A DNA stretch of 64,000 bases from the NCBI GenBank assembly GCA_030148025.1, contig JASBUG010000041.1, forward strand, positions 124,001 to 188,000, in the 5' to 3' direction. The translations under genes and the position numbers were made by a program. Below, piece after piece: positions 27,138 through 36,686 of the stretch. The number at the start of each line of letters is the position of its first letter. The stretch's first letter is position 1. Below the pieces are notes generated by a model, which was given only the letters and a program-made list of their open reading frames with translations, had not been told where the DNA came from and made no database searches. Source of the DNA: Flavobacteriaceae bacterium (GTDB lineage: Bacteria > Bacteroidota > Bacteroidia > Flavobacteriales > Flavobacteriaceae).

Positions 27138-27534
27138 GATTCTCACGTCACTACGTTCCTCAGAATGACAAGTGACACTATTGTTTAAATAGATTTGTTA
27201 GAACGCTTCGCTATTAGATGTTAGAAACTAGATAAGAAAACCTGTCATTATGAGGAGTGAGTTTGCGAACGACGTAATAATCTCATAGAATGAATCCGGA
27301 GCTACTATTAAACAGATTCTCACGTTACTACGTTCCTCAGAATGACAAGTGACACTATTGTTTAAATAGATTTGTTAGAACGCTTCGCTATTAGATGTTA
27401 GAAACTAGATAAAAAAACCTGTCATTATGAGGAGTGAGTTTGCGAACGACGTAATAATCTCATAGAATGAATCCTGAGCTACTATTAAACAGATTCTCAC
27501 GTCACTACGTTCCTCAGAATGACAAGTGACACTA
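27138..27534. repeat. 177-base tandem repeat, 2.2 copies, of the GTCATT...AATGAC class
   Basis: The block starting GATTCTCACGTYACTACG occurs at 27138, 27315 and 27492, an exact spacing of 177 bases; the third copy is cut after about 40 bases. Each copy contains CAGAATGACAAGTGACACTA and GTCATTATGAGGAGTGAG, which are REP-type ends in the reverse order to those at 12 kb, with an extra inner part (GAACGCTTCGCTATTAG). The two full copies differ by a few bases only, so the duplication is recent. The last bases (GACACTA) supply the stop codon of the WYL regulator gene. Confidence 0.9.
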
Positions 27535-28224
27535 TTTTTTCTCTTTTACATGTGATTCATAATAGTCCTGAAAACTAAACTTTCTGTCTTCAAAGGTCTC
27601 ATGTAGTATTTTAAAGTGTTGAATACGATCTATTCTAAAGGCACGCATGTCTTTACGCAAATGACACCAAGCTATTAAAATCCACTTATTGTCTGAGGAA
27701 TACATAGCACAAGGTTCAATTTTACGGAATGATTTTTCTGAATTGTGAACCTTTTTATAATTAATCTCTATATAATTAAAATTGGTAATAGCTAACTGGA
27801 TTTCAGACAGAATATTACTTGCAATACTCTCTTGTTTAGTGTCAAATACTAAAATTTTATCATTCAGTAATTCGCTTTTTTCCTGAATAGAAGTACGAAA
27901 TACCGATTTGATCTTGATCATGGCCTCATCAAAATCTTTTTTAAAAGACGCATCTTTAGACTGACTTACTAAATGCTGTGCTGTTATTAAGGCATTCGCT
28001 TGTTTTTCGGTGAACTGTACTGGCGCTACTTGGTAGCCTTCCATAAGTGTATAGCCACGACCTTCGAGAGTAATTATGGGTACTCCAGCAGTTTCTAATT
28101 TACGAATATCACGATAAATAGTTCGCACACTTACTTCATACCTATCGGCAAGATCAGGAGCTGTTACAATACGTTTTGATTTTAACAGAGTGAGTATAGA
28201 AATAAGTCGCGAAAGTTGATCCAT
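27532..28224 (-). CDS. YafY-type transcriptional regulator (HTH + WYL)
   Basis: A 230-residue protein. An N-terminal winged helix-turn-helix occupies residues 1-60 (DLADRYEVSVRTIYRDIRKL), followed by a WYL-type ligand/oligomer domain at about 135-215, where the motif region reads SSDNKWILIAWCHLRKDMRAF (WIL in place of WYL). It ends KEKK followed by a TAG that lies in the neighbouring repeat array, so its true C-terminus may have been replaced. The VOC protein gene begins 55 bases upstream on the same strand and may be its target. Confidence 0.88.
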   Translation of the reverse strand: MDQLSRLISILTLLKSKRIVTAPDLADRYEVSVRTIYRDIRKLETAGVPIITLEGRGYTLMEGYQVAPVQFTEKQANALITAQHLVSQSKDASFKKDFDEAMIKIKSVFRTSIQEKSELLNDKILVFDTKQESIASNILSEIQLAITNFNYIEINYKKVHNSEKSFRKIEPCAMYSSDNKWILIAWCHLRKDMRAFRIDRIQHFKILHETFEDRKFSFQDYYESHVKEKK

Positions 28225-28278
28225 AAAGAATCAAAGATAGTGAATCAAACCATGACTCACTATCCTTGTAGATTAAGA

Positions 28279-28650
28279 TTAGTTCATAGAGTGGAAGGCT
28301 ACTTTATTCCCTTCAGTATCTAAAAACTGAGCAATAAAACCATTCTCTCCGATAGCAGTTTTAGGCATTACTATCTTCCCTCCTGCTGGCTCTACTCGTG
28401 ATAATTGTAAGCTTAAATCAACACCTCCATTTAAGTATACTGTACTACCGTCTTGAGACGGATTTAAGCCTTCCATTTCAACAATACCGCCACCAACACC
28501 TTTGCCTTCCATATCGTATGGTAATATCCCATACTTCATGCCTTCCATAGGTGCATCTATAACCTCTTCGCCTAAGATTGTTGAATAAAACTTTTTTGCT
28601 CTGTCGAAATCTTTTACTGGAATTTCAAACCAGTTAACTGCATTTGTCAT
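28279..28650 (-). CDS. VOC-family (glyoxalase-like) protein
   Basis: A 123-residue protein of one vicinal-oxygen-chelate module: MTNAVNWFEIPVKDFDRAKKF (typical first beta-alpha unit), KYGILPYD, and a C-terminal AQFLDTEGNKVAFHS, in which D-TEGN is the usual closing loop. It belongs to the group annotated as glyoxalase/bleomycin-resistance or PhnB-like. The substrate is unknown. It precedes the WYL regulator on the same strand. Confidence 0.85.
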   Translation of the reverse strand: MTNAVNWFEIPVKDFDRAKKFYSTILGEEVIDAPMEGMKYGILPYDMEGKGVGGGIVEMEGLNPSQDGSTVYLNGGVDLSLQLSRVEPAGGKIVMPKTAIGENGFIAQFLDTEGNKVAFHSMN

Positions 28651-28762
28651 TTGATTGTGTATTTATTTATTAAACATACTGCAAATGTAGTTGTGGTTTT
28701 GTCAGAATATGTCAGGGGTGATTAAAATAAAAACAGCAACATTTCTGTTGCTGTTCGGTTCC

Positions 28763-28892
28763 TTATTATGAGATTCTTGCGCTTGCCATGGGCAAGCTCA
28801 GAATGAGCTAGTGTGTCATTTCGAGTGAAACGAGAAATCTCATAACATGTTTCTTGATGAGATTTCTCAGTCGTTTCCTCCTTCGAAATGAC
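28763..28892. repeat. REP-like palindromic repeat
   Basis: A full unit runs from 28815 (GTCATTTCGAGTGAAACGAG) to 28892 (CCTTCGAAATGAC), with inverted inner arms GAGAAATCTCAT/GATGAGATTTCTC. A partial relative lies just before it (28763-28806, with TTGCCATGGGCAAG hairpin and CTCAGAATGA). The block fills the gap between the VOC and threonine aldolase genes and ends 3 bases before the aldolase stop codon. Confidence 0.85.
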
Positions 28893-28894
28893 AA

Positions 28895-29914
28895 TTAAAA
28901 GTCACTTAAAGTACTAAGTAGCTTATCATGCATCGCATCGGTATAATCCAAATGTGTTACTATACGTAACTTTCCGCCACCCATACCAATAATACGAATA
29001 TTGTTATCAGCCAATTGCTGTACAAAGGCATTTTCGTCTACATCGGCATTTACTTCAAAAATAATGATGTTAGTTTCAATAGGTTCTACAGTTTTTATCA
29101 TACTCATAGAACGTAACACCTCTCCTATTTCCTTTGCCTTCATATGATCATCAGCCAAACGTTCTATATGATTATCGAGTGCATATATTCCTGCTGCTGC
29201 CAAATAGCCAACTTGACGCATACCACCGCCAAATATCTTTCGAATACGAATAGCACCTTCCATCAAGGCTTCATCACCAACCAATACCGAACCTATAGGG
29301 CAACCTAAACCTTTACTCAAACATACTGAAATAGTATCGAACTGCTTACCATATTGCAGTGCTGTTTCATTTTTAGCGACTAATGCATTCCATAAACGTG
29401 CACCATCTAAATGATAGCCTAATTTGTACGTATCGCAAACGGCACGCATCTTTTTAATCTCTTCAAAATCCCAACATGCGCCACCACCTTTATTGGTGGT
29501 ATTCTCCACAGCTACCAAACTTGTTAATGGACTATGGTAAAAATCGGGTGGATTAATTGAAGCTTCTACTTGATCAACCGTAAACATACCTCTATCTCCA
29601 TCTATTAATTTACAGGACACGCCACTATTAAAGGAGGCGCCTCCTCCTTCATAATTATAGATGTGTGCATATTTATCACATATTACCTGTTCTCCAGGAT
29701 TTGTGTGTAGTTTAATAGCAGCCTGATTTGCCATACTTCCTGTTGGGAAGAACAGCGCCTTTTGCTTTCCAAACATTTTTGCAATACGTTCTTCAAGCTC
29801 ATTAACCGTAGGATCTTCTTTATAAACATCATCACCAACCGATGCATTCATCATGGCATCCAACATACCTTTGGTTGGTTTGGTAACCGTATCGCTTCTT
29901 AAATCTATTATCAT
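28895..29914 (-). CDS. ltaE: Low-specificity L-threonine aldolase
   Basis: A 339-residue PLP fold-type I enzyme that splits L-threonine or allo-threonine into glycine and acetaldehyde. It starts MIIDLRSDTVTKPT, the family signature, has FFPTGSMANQ near 56-64, HLDGARLWNA with D170 for PLP nitrogen binding, and the PLP lysine K201 in VCLSKGLGCPIGS. It starts at the last base of the upstream metalloprotease gene's stop, so it is translationally coupled to it. Confidence 0.93.
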   Translation of the reverse strand: MIIDLRSDTVTKPTKGMLDAMMNASVGDDVYKEDPTVNELEERIAKMFGKQKALFFPTGSMANQAAIKLHTNPGEQVICDKYAHIYNYEGGGASFNSGVSCKLIDGDRGMFTVDQVEASINPPDFYHSPLTSLVAVENTTNKGGGACWDFEEIKKMRAVCDTYKLGYHLDGARLWNALVAKNETALQYGKQFDTISVCLSKGLGCPIGSVLVGDEALMEGAIRIRKIFGGGMRQVGYLAAAGIYALDNHIERLADDHMKAKEIGEVLRSMSMIKTVEPIETNIIIFEVNADVDENAFVQQLADNNIRIIGMGGGKLRIVTHLDYTDAMHDKLLSTLSDF

Positions 29915-32322
29915 TAATTATTACTTGGGTTATGACTACATATATCTGATCCTATAGGTGAACCATCAGGAATTCCAGGAGCAGCTGGTATCTTAAATTT
30001 CTCTGGATCATCATTAAACTGTTTCAGTAATCTGGTATACTGTAATCCGTAAGTATTATTACTTAATGAAGACATAGCAATATTCGTAAGCGCTTTGTTT
30101 GCAATAGCATTTACCTGAAAATAAGCATTGTCGCTTACAGCTAAGTTCATGATATATTTTAACACATTAACATTTACCATTTGTTGAATTTCATTTAAAT
30201 AACCATCCTTATGTGTTTTCTTAAATGAATTATCTATAACTATTTGCAATACTTCTTCCAGCCCTAATTGTTTACTATCCAGTCCTTTTTGCTGTACTAA
30301 TCTGTTAGCACGCTCTGGATGTAATAACAGACTCAATGACATATCGCTTGCTGTAGAAGCAACACTTAAAGCATCAAACCCTACGCCTGTTTTTCCTTTA
30401 AATGACTCACGAGATCTCCAATAACCAAAAGCTCTTGGTGGGAACAATTCTAATTTATTCTTAGGAATCGCTAAAGTATTAGCATCTATTGTCTTTAAAA
30501 CACTTTGTAATGCACGTTGTTGTGTAGCAACATCTAAGGCTTTAGCAGTAAATTGTCCATCACCCTTAACCGTATAATTATAATCGATACCTCCAACTAC
30601 CTTCGTAGCTGCTTCAACTTGGAATCTATGGAAAAAATACAATGGCACAAACACATCTTCTAAAACAGAATATGGCTCGTTAGAACGAATGTTATCTTTT
30701 GAAAATGTTGAGATTGCCTTTTTTCTAACCGCTAACACATTATTCAATTCTTCAGCAGCTGTAGTACCATTATCCCAAAGGTGTGCTTTAGGATGTGCCC
30801 CTCCTCTAGCTCTGGCATCACTATCGGTAATAAAACGCAATCCATCGTTTTGCGCTTTATCTAATATCTTATTTAATTCTTGCTTTTCGTTTGAACCTTT
30901 AGGAAACTCAGTATAACTATAAGCTACAGTTACTTTATCCCAGTCACCTATACCAACAGCATAGGCATTACTTAAATCTACATTTCCATTTTTAAGTGTA
31001 ATTGTTGGATGCGGATAATCCATCACCGAAGCACGTCCATTTGTACTTGCTGCAAAATTATGAGCAAATCCGATAGTATGACCAACTTCGTGGGCACTTA
31101 ACTGACGGATTCTTGCCAAAGCCATTTCAAGCATTGGTTGGTAATTATCATCACGCTCTGCAAAAGGTTTGTTCATCAGAGCCTGAGCAATTAAGAAATC
31201 CTGACGCACTCTTAAACTACCAAGACTAACGTGACCTTTAATAATTTCTCCTGTGCGTGGGTCTACAACGCTTCCACCATAACTCCAACCACGAGTAGAA
31301 CGGTGTACCCATTGAATTACATTATATCGACAATCCATAGGGTCAGCATCTGCTGGTAATATTTTCACCTGAAATGCATTGATAAATCCTGCTGCCTCAT
31401 AAGCCTGGTTCCACCAACGTGCACCATCTAATAAAGCCGAGCGAATTGGCTCTGGTGTACCATTGTCTAAGTAATAAATGATTGGTTCTTTTGCTTCACT
31501 TCTTGCAGCATTTGGATTTTTCTTTTCTAATCTGTGACGAATTACAAATCGTTTTCTTATTTGCTCCTGTACAGGCGTTGCATAATCCATATATGACATT
31601 GAAATAGCTCCAGAACGTACATCAAATTCTCTTGGTTTGTAGTTATTGTCTGGTAATTCTATAAACGAATGATGCTGAGTCACAGTTACCAATGATGATG
31701 TAGGTGTAACAGTGCGTAAATGACGTCCTGTTGGATTCCCTTTTAAAGTGATGATAGCATCAAATTCAACATTCTTAGGGAAGGCCTTAGTGCGCTCTAA
31801 GTTCATAGCGCTTTTACTCTTATCTACACTATATGAACCTTCACCAGCACCTCTTAATCTATTTGCAACACCATGCGTGTCTTGCAATAGAAAATCAGTC
31901 ATATCTACAATATACTTACCATCTTTTTCCTCTACGATCTTAAATCCATAAAGTACCGATTTAGCAAAGGCTTGTTCAATACTTTGGCGTTCCAGATCAT
32001 TATCTGTAATAGCGCGATAATCTTGATTTGGCTGTATTAATAACAACTTATTACCAGCTTTTATGAATTTTACAACTCGTTCACTTCCTAATTGACCTCG
32101 ATCTAAACCAAGATCATTAGATCCTACACCACTAGACAGCGAGCTCACATATAAAAATTCTTTATCAAGATCCTTAACTTCCAGAAAGATCTTATCTTGA
32201 GCTTCTTCGTAATGAAAGTTAAAATAGCCCTCAAAATTCTTTAATTTTTTGTCACTAAAAGACTGAGAAAATCCTATGGTAACACATAGAAATAAAACAA
32301 AGCAAATACGATACTTTTTCAT
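29914..32322 (-). CDS. Secreted zinc-dependent metalloprotease
   Basis: An 802-residue protein with a signal peptide (KYRICFVLFLCVTIGFSQS). An N-terminal domain of unknown function (of the kind annotated DUF5117/DUF5118) is followed by a zincin domain with the extended motif H411-E-V-G-H415-TIGFAH421, in which the third His is the third zinc ligand, as in metzincins. A C-terminal helical region of about 300 residues follows (DUF4953-like). No T9SS tail is seen, so it probably stays in the periplasm. It shares one base with ltaE. Confidence 0.9.
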   Translation of the reverse strand: MKKYRICFVLFLCVTIGFSQSFSDKKLKNFEGYFNFHYEEAQDKIFLEVKDLDKEFLYVSSLSSGVGSNDLGLDRGQLGSERVVKFIKAGNKLLLIQPNQDYRAITDNDLERQSIEQAFAKSVLYGFKIVEEKDGKYIVDMTDFLLQDTHGVANRLRGAGEGSYSVDKSKSAMNLERTKAFPKNVEFDAIITLKGNPTGRHLRTVTPTSSLVTVTQHHSFIELPDNNYKPREFDVRSGAISMSYMDYATPVQEQIRKRFVIRHRLEKKNPNAARSEAKEPIIYYLDNGTPEPIRSALLDGARWWNQAYEAAGFINAFQVKILPADADPMDCRYNVIQWVHRSTRGWSYGGSVVDPRTGEIIKGHVSLGSLRVRQDFLIAQALMNKPFAERDDNYQPMLEMALARIRQLSAHEVGHTIGFAHNFAASTNGRASVMDYPHPTITLKNGNVDLSNAYAVGIGDWDKVTVAYSYTEFPKGSNEKQELNKILDKAQNDGLRFITDSDARARGGAHPKAHLWDNGTTAAEELNNVLAVRKKAISTFSKDNIRSNEPYSVLEDVFVPLYFFHRFQVEAATKVVGGIDYNYTVKGDGQFTAKALDVATQQRALQSVLKTIDANTLAIPKNKLELFPPRAFGYWRSRESFKGKTGVGFDALSVASTASDMSLSLLLHPERANRLVQQKGLDSKQLGLEEVLQIVIDNSFKKTHKDGYLNEIQQMVNVNVLKYIMNLAVSDNAYFQVNAIANKALTNIAMSSLSNNTYGLQYTRLLKQFNDDPEKFKIPAAPGIPDGSPIGSDICSHNPSNN

Positions 32323-32518
32323 TTAGATTATTATTTAAAAACACTTATCACCTAAAGTGTTATTTGGTTGGTTAACACCTGAAAGAACAGGCTTGTTTTA
32401 AAAATTGCACATAAAACTACACAAATTAATCTTCACAAAAAAGACTTGTAAACGTCGTTAGGCTTTTTTAACATTATAAAATAGTAACGCATTAATTTCC
32501 TTAAACACTTTTAAGTTT

Positions 32519-32526
32519 TATTTTTG
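32519..32526 (+). promoter_or_regulatory. -7 box upstream of prfB
   Basis: TATTTTTG, 17 bases before the prfB ATG, matches TAnnTTTG. In the 221-base gap to the divergent metalloprotease gene I see no other clear element. Confidence 0.5.
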
Positions 32527-32543
32527 CTGAAAAAGGAAACTAC

Positions 32544-33651
32544 ATGGTAACATCAGATCAAGTTAAAGATCTTATTGAACGCCTTGGTGCGTTAAGGAGG
32601 TATCTTTGACATAGATGCCAAACTCATAGAAATTCAAAACGAGGAAGAACAAACCTTCGATCCTAATTTCTGGAACGACCCAAAAGAAGCCGAAATTGTG
32701 ATGAAATCGCTAAGAGGCAAAAAGAAATGGGTACAAGATTACAATACTGCTAAAGACCTTGTAGGTGATTTAGAGGTGCTTTACGAGTTCTATAAAGAAG
32801 GGGAATCTACACAAGAAGAATTAGATACCCACTTTAACAAAACTGCACTGTTTATAGAAGATATAGAGTTTAAGAATATGCTATCTGAAGATGGTGATAA
32901 CTTAAGTGCTGTGTTGCAAATAACTGCTGGTGCTGGCGGTACAGAAAGTTGTGACTGGGCAAGTATGTTAATGCGTATGTATTTAATGTATGCCGAAAAA
33001 AACGGATTTAAAGTTCGCGAGCTCAACTTTCAGGAAGGTGATGTAGCGGGTATTAAAACGGTAACCTTAGAGATTGAAGGCGATCATGCATTTGGGTGGT
33101 TAAAAGGTGAAAATGGTGTTCACAGGTTGGTTCGTATTTCTCCTTTTGACAGTAATGCGAAACGTCATACTAGTTTTGCTTCGGTATATGTATATCCTCT
33201 AGTAGATGATACTATTGAAATTGAAGTTAATCCTGCAGATATTGAAATTACAACTGCACGTTCAAGTGGTGCTGGAGGACAAAATGTAAACAAGGTTGAA
33301 ACCAAAGTACAGTTAACTCATAAACCTTCTGGAATTCAAATATCATGCTCAGAAACAAGATCGCAGCATGACAACAGAGCCAGAGCTATGCAAATGTTGA
33401 AATCTCAATTATATGAGATAGAGCTCAAAAAACAAATGGCACAACGAGAAGACATTGAAGCTGGTAAAATGAAAATTGAATGGGGAAGTCAAATAAGAAA
33501 TTATGTGATGCATCCATATAAGCTAGTCAAAGATGTAAGAACAGCACACGAAACTGGAAATGTAGACGCTGTGATGGATGGAAATATAGATAGTTTCCTT
33601 AAAGCCTATTTAATGGCTATGGGGCAAAAAACCGAAGACAACACCTTATAA
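32544..33651 (+). CDS. prfB: Peptide chain release factor 2 (programmed +1 frameshift)
   Basis: RF2 releases finished proteins at UGA and UAA codons. ATG 32544 opens a 21-codon zero frame ([21 protein letters not shown]) that ends at TGA 32607-32609; a +1 shift at CTT-TGA-C continues as [17 protein letters not shown] to the end, giving 368 residues. The catalytic GGQ is at residues 244-246 ([14 protein letters not shown]), and the class-I release-factor domain around it is intact. The codon-recognition domain lies before it. The frameshift makes RF2 control its own level, and a simple frame reading would miss the first 50 or so residues. Confidence 0.96.
32595..32610 (+). promoter_or_regulatory. 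prfB programmed frameshift signal
   Basis: AGGAGG-TAT-CTT-TGA-C: a perfect Shine-Dalgarno-like hexamer, three bases, the CTT slippery codon, the in-frame UGA and a following C. This is the classic RF2 arrangement. It is striking because nearly no gene in this window has such a sequence at its start. Confidence 0.95.
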
Positions 33652-33659
33652 ATTTAATT

Positions 33660-34001
33660 ATGATAAAAATATATCACAATAACAGATGTAGCAAATCAAG
33701 ACAAGGGTTACAAATACTAGAAAATTCTGGTAAAGATTTTGAAGTTGTAAAATACTTAGAAAATATACCTAGTAAAGATGAACTGAAAGCAGTGATCTCA
33801 CTCTTAAATATCGCTCCATTAGACCTAGTTAGGAAAAATGAAGCCATTTGGAAAGAGAATTATAAAGGAAAAGAACTAAATGATGATGAAATAATCACTG
33901 CAATGGTAGAAAACCCTAAACTTATAGAACGACCTATTGTTATTAGCGGAAACAAAGCTATTATAGGTCGTCCGCCAGAAAGTATATTAGAAATCATCTA
34001 A
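33660..34001 (+). CDS. arsC: ArsC/Spx-family arsenate reductase-like protein
   Basis: A 113-residue thioredoxin-fold protein with the ArsC motif NRCSKSRQ (C11-x3-R15, as in glutaredoxin-linked arsenate reductases), the RPIV segment containing the conserved Arg near residue 91, and the closing GRPPESIL. It lies 8 bases after prfB on the same strand and is followed by a terminator, so the two are probably co-transcribed. Arsenate reduction is the family reaction; no other arsenic genes are nearby, so a general role is possible. Confidence 0.87.
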   Translation: MIKIYHNNRCSKSRQGLQILENSGKDFEVVKYLENIPSKDELKAVISLLNIAPLDLVRKNEAIWKENYKGKELNDDEIITAMVENPKLIERPIVISGNKAIIGRPPESILEII

Positions 34002-34008
34002 AAAAATT

Positions 34009-34047
34009 AAAGCTCTGAAAGTTCAAATAATCTCAGAGCTTTTTTTA
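34009..34047 (+). terminator. Rho-independent terminator
   Basis: AAAGCTCTGA pairs with TCTCAGAGCTTT around an AT-rich loop, followed by a T-run. It ends the prfB-arsC transcript. Confidence 0.8.
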
Positions 34048-34086
34048 TTTAACAAATCTTTAACCAAAACACATTAAACCTTAAGA

Positions 34087-34094
34087 TACATTTG
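34087..34094 (+). promoter_or_regulatory. -7 box upstream of the TonB-type receptor gene
   Basis: TACATTTG, 24 bases before ATG 34119. Its TTG opens a longer frame (from 34092) that adds nine residues before the signal peptide and was rejected as a start. Confidence 0.55.
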
Positions 34095-34118
34095 CGGTCT
34101 AACCACCAAAAATCACAC

Positions 34119-36620
34119 ATGAATAAACTATTTCTAACCATCCTTTTTACAGGATTATTTATTACAACCATCAATGCTCAACGTCCTGAGCCAAGAGAAA
34201 TCACAATAACCGGAAAGGTTATAGATAAAGAAACAAATGAACCTCTTGAATATGCAACGATTGCATTTTTTAGTAAACGACAAAATAAAATAGTTACTGG
34301 AGGGATTACCGATATTAAGGGTAATTTTAGCATTCCGGTACCAATGGGTGTTTACGATATTAATATTGAGTACATTTCATTTAAAACACAAACTATAGCC
34401 GCTAAACGATTAACTAAAAACGAAAACTTAGGTGTTTTCTCATTAGAGATCGACTCGCAAGCTTTAGATGCTGTTGAGGTTATTGCAGAACGTACCACAG
34501 TTGAAATCAAACTTGACAAAAAAATATATAATGTTGGTAAAGACCTAACCGTTCGTGGCGGTACAGTAAGTGATGTGCTAGACAACGTACCATCAGTTTC
34601 AGTAGATGTTGAGGGTAATGTTGCATTAAGAGGAAATGACGATGTTCGTATTCTTATAAATGGAAAGCCTTCAGGTCTGGTTGGCTTGAATTCAACAGAA
34701 GCATTAAGACAGTTACCTGCTGAGTCTATTGAACGTGTTGAAGTTATTACCTCACCATCAGCAAGATATGACGCTGAAGGAACTGCAGGTATTTTAAATA
34801 TTATTTTAAGACGAAGTAAGTTACAAGGACTTAACGGTGCTATTACTGTTAATGGTGGTTATCCTACTTCGGCAGGAGCTTCAGGGAATATTAATTTTAG
34901 AACTGGAGATTTCAATTTCTTCAACACAACAGGATATAATTATAGAGAAGTTCCAGGGAACTCGTTTTCTAGCACTGAGTTTTTTAATGGTGACGACCCA
35001 AATACATTCCTAGATGAAACTAGAGATTTTGATCGTATTCGCAAAGGAATAAACACAAACTTAGGAGTAGAATGGTATGTGAACGATAACAGTTCTATTA
35101 CAACCTCTATTGTTTATAGAGATAGTAATAATGAGAGTAATACCACAAATATCTTAGATGAGTTAGATACCAATGGTACATTACTTAATAGAACTGAACG
35201 TTTTGATCCTGAGTTAGAAGATGATAAAACAGTACAATATTCCTTTAACTATGACAAACAATTTAAAGGAAATAGTCAACATCGTCTAACTTTTGATTTT
35301 CAATTTGAAAATAGCAAAGAAACTGAAGCATCTTTAATTAGTCAGAATAATGTTGCAATAGAAAATGTAATAAACGCTGAAGATCAAGATCGTATCTTAT
35401 TACAAACAGATTATGTACAGCCAATAGGGCAAAATGGGCAGTTTGAATTAGGGTATCGTGGTAATTTCCAAAGATTGAATGCTGATTATTTGGTTGAGTT
35501 TAGTGATGATGGTATAAATTTTCAAAATAACCTAGACCTTAGTAATGTGCTAGATTTTAAACAATATGTCAATGCCTTTTACACACAATATGGTAACAAA
35601 TTAGGTGAGAAATTCTCATTCCTTTTTGGTCTTAGATACGAGAATACAAGAAGACAAATCATTCAACAAACCAGTGGCGATTTTGATAAGAAAACTTTTT
35701 CTCAATTTTTCCCAACAGTAAATCTAGGTTATGCTATTAGTGAAGATCAAAGTATTACTTTTGGATATAACAGAAGAATAAGAAGACCACGTTCTTTCTT
35801 TATTAACCCATTTCCTTCTAGAAGTAGTGCTACAAGTATATTTCAGGGAAATCCAGCACTTGACCCAAGTGTATCTGACGCATTTGACATAGGTTACTTA
35901 AATCGATTTGGTAAGCTAACCTTAAATTCATCTATATATTACCAGCGTGCAAAAGATGTATTCTCATTTATTTCTCGTGCTACAGATAACTTCTATATTT
36001 TCGAAACTAACGAAACTATTAATATAAACGACCCTGATTTTGATTCATTAAATGATTTATACGATTTAGTTCCTGTGATTGCAAGAGGGCCAGTAAATCT
36101 TGCTACAAACGAACGCTTTGGTTTTGAGTTTACCTTATCATATAGACCAAGTAGAAAATGGAACATGAATGGTAACTTTAACTTATTTAACTCGGTAACA
36201 AAAGGTGATTTTAATGGGCAAAGCCTTGATGCAGAGAACTTAAGCTGGTTTATAAGATTTAATAATAAATACACACTTCCGGGGAATATTGATTGGCAAA
36301 CACGATTATTTTATCGAGGACCTCGCGAAACCGCACAAAGTAAAAGTAAAGGGATGTTCTCTACAGATTTAGCCTTTAGTAAAGATCTATTTAAAGATAA
36401 AGCATCACTTGCTTTTAGGGTTAGTGATTTGTTTAACTCAAGAAAAAGACAAAGTGAATCGTTTACACCAACGTTTAGCGGTGAAAGTGAATTTCAATGG
36501 AGACAACGTAGTTACAATATATCATTTACTTATAGATTCAATCAAAAGAAGAAAAGAGAAAGAGGACGTGGAGACTATGGAAATGGTGGAGAAGAGATGG
36601 AATTCCAAGGGAAACCTTAA
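34119..36620 (+). CDS. Outer-membrane beta-barrel / TonB-dependent receptor family protein
   Basis: An 833-residue protein from ATG 34119. Signal peptide MNKLFLTILFTGLFITTINAQ; a carboxypeptidase-D-like regulatory domain (about 30-110, starting ITGKVIDKETNEPLEYATIA); a plug domain with TVSDVLDNVPSVSVDVEGNVA and the hallmark SIERVEVITSPSARYDAEGTAGILNI; then a long barrel (OMP_b-brl_3 type) to the end, with aromatic strands such as SYNISFTYRF. The last 20 residues are basic and Gly-rich. No SusD partner is nearby, so it is not a classic SusCD glycan importer. Substrate unknown. Confidence 0.9.
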   Translation: MNKLFLTILFTGLFITTINAQRPEPREITITGKVIDKETNEPLEYATIAFFSKRQNKIVTGGITDIKGNFSIPVPMGVYDINIEYISFKTQTIAAKRLTKNENLGVFSLEIDSQALDAVEVIAERTTVEIKLDKKIYNVGKDLTVRGGTVSDVLDNVPSVSVDVEGNVALRGNDDVRILINGKPSGLVGLNSTEALRQLPAESIERVEVITSPSARYDAEGTAGILNIILRRSKLQGLNGAITVNGGYPTSAGASGNINFRTGDFNFFNTTGYNYREVPGNSFSSTEFFNGDDPNTFLDETRDFDRIRKGINTNLGVEWYVNDNSSITTSIVYRDSNNESNTTNILDELDTNGTLLNRTERFDPELEDDKTVQYSFNYDKQFKGNSQHRLTFDFQFENSKETEASLISQNNVAIENVINAEDQDRILLQTDYVQPIGQNGQFELGYRGNFQRLNADYLVEFSDDGINFQNNLDLSNVLDFKQYVNAFYTQYGNKLGEKFSFLFGLRYENTRRQIIQQTSGDFDKKTFSQFFPTVNLGYAISEDQSITFGYNRRIRRPRSFFINPFPSRSSATSIFQGNPALDPSVSDAFDIGYLNRFGKLTLNSSIYYQRAKDVFSFISRATDNFYIFETNETININDPDFDSLNDLYDLVPVIARGPVNLATNERFGFEFTLSYRPSRKWNMNGNFNLFNSVTKGDFNGQSLDAENLSWFIRFNNKYTLPGNIDWQTRLFYRGPRETAQSKSKGMFSTDLAFSKDLFKDKASLAFRVSDLFNSRKRQSESFTPTFSGESEFQWRQRSYNISFTYRFNQKKKRERGRGDYGNGGEEMEFQGKP

Positions 36621-36640
36621 TAGACATAGATGTAAACTAA

Positions 36641-36670
36641 AAAAGGAAGCCAATTGGCTTCCTTTTTTTA
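36641..36670. terminator. Bidirectional Rho-independent terminator
   Basis: AAAAAGGAAGCCAA directly followed by TTGGCTTCCTTTTT, a perfect palindrome with A- and T-runs, between convergent genes. Confidence 0.85.
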
Positions 36671-36686
36671 TATGATTAAAACATTA

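Noticed and set aside
27241-27480. Small structured RNA in the 177-base repeat
   Set aside because: The folding potential is explained by the GTCATT/AATGAC palindromes common to all copies; no promoter or T-run marks a separate RNA.
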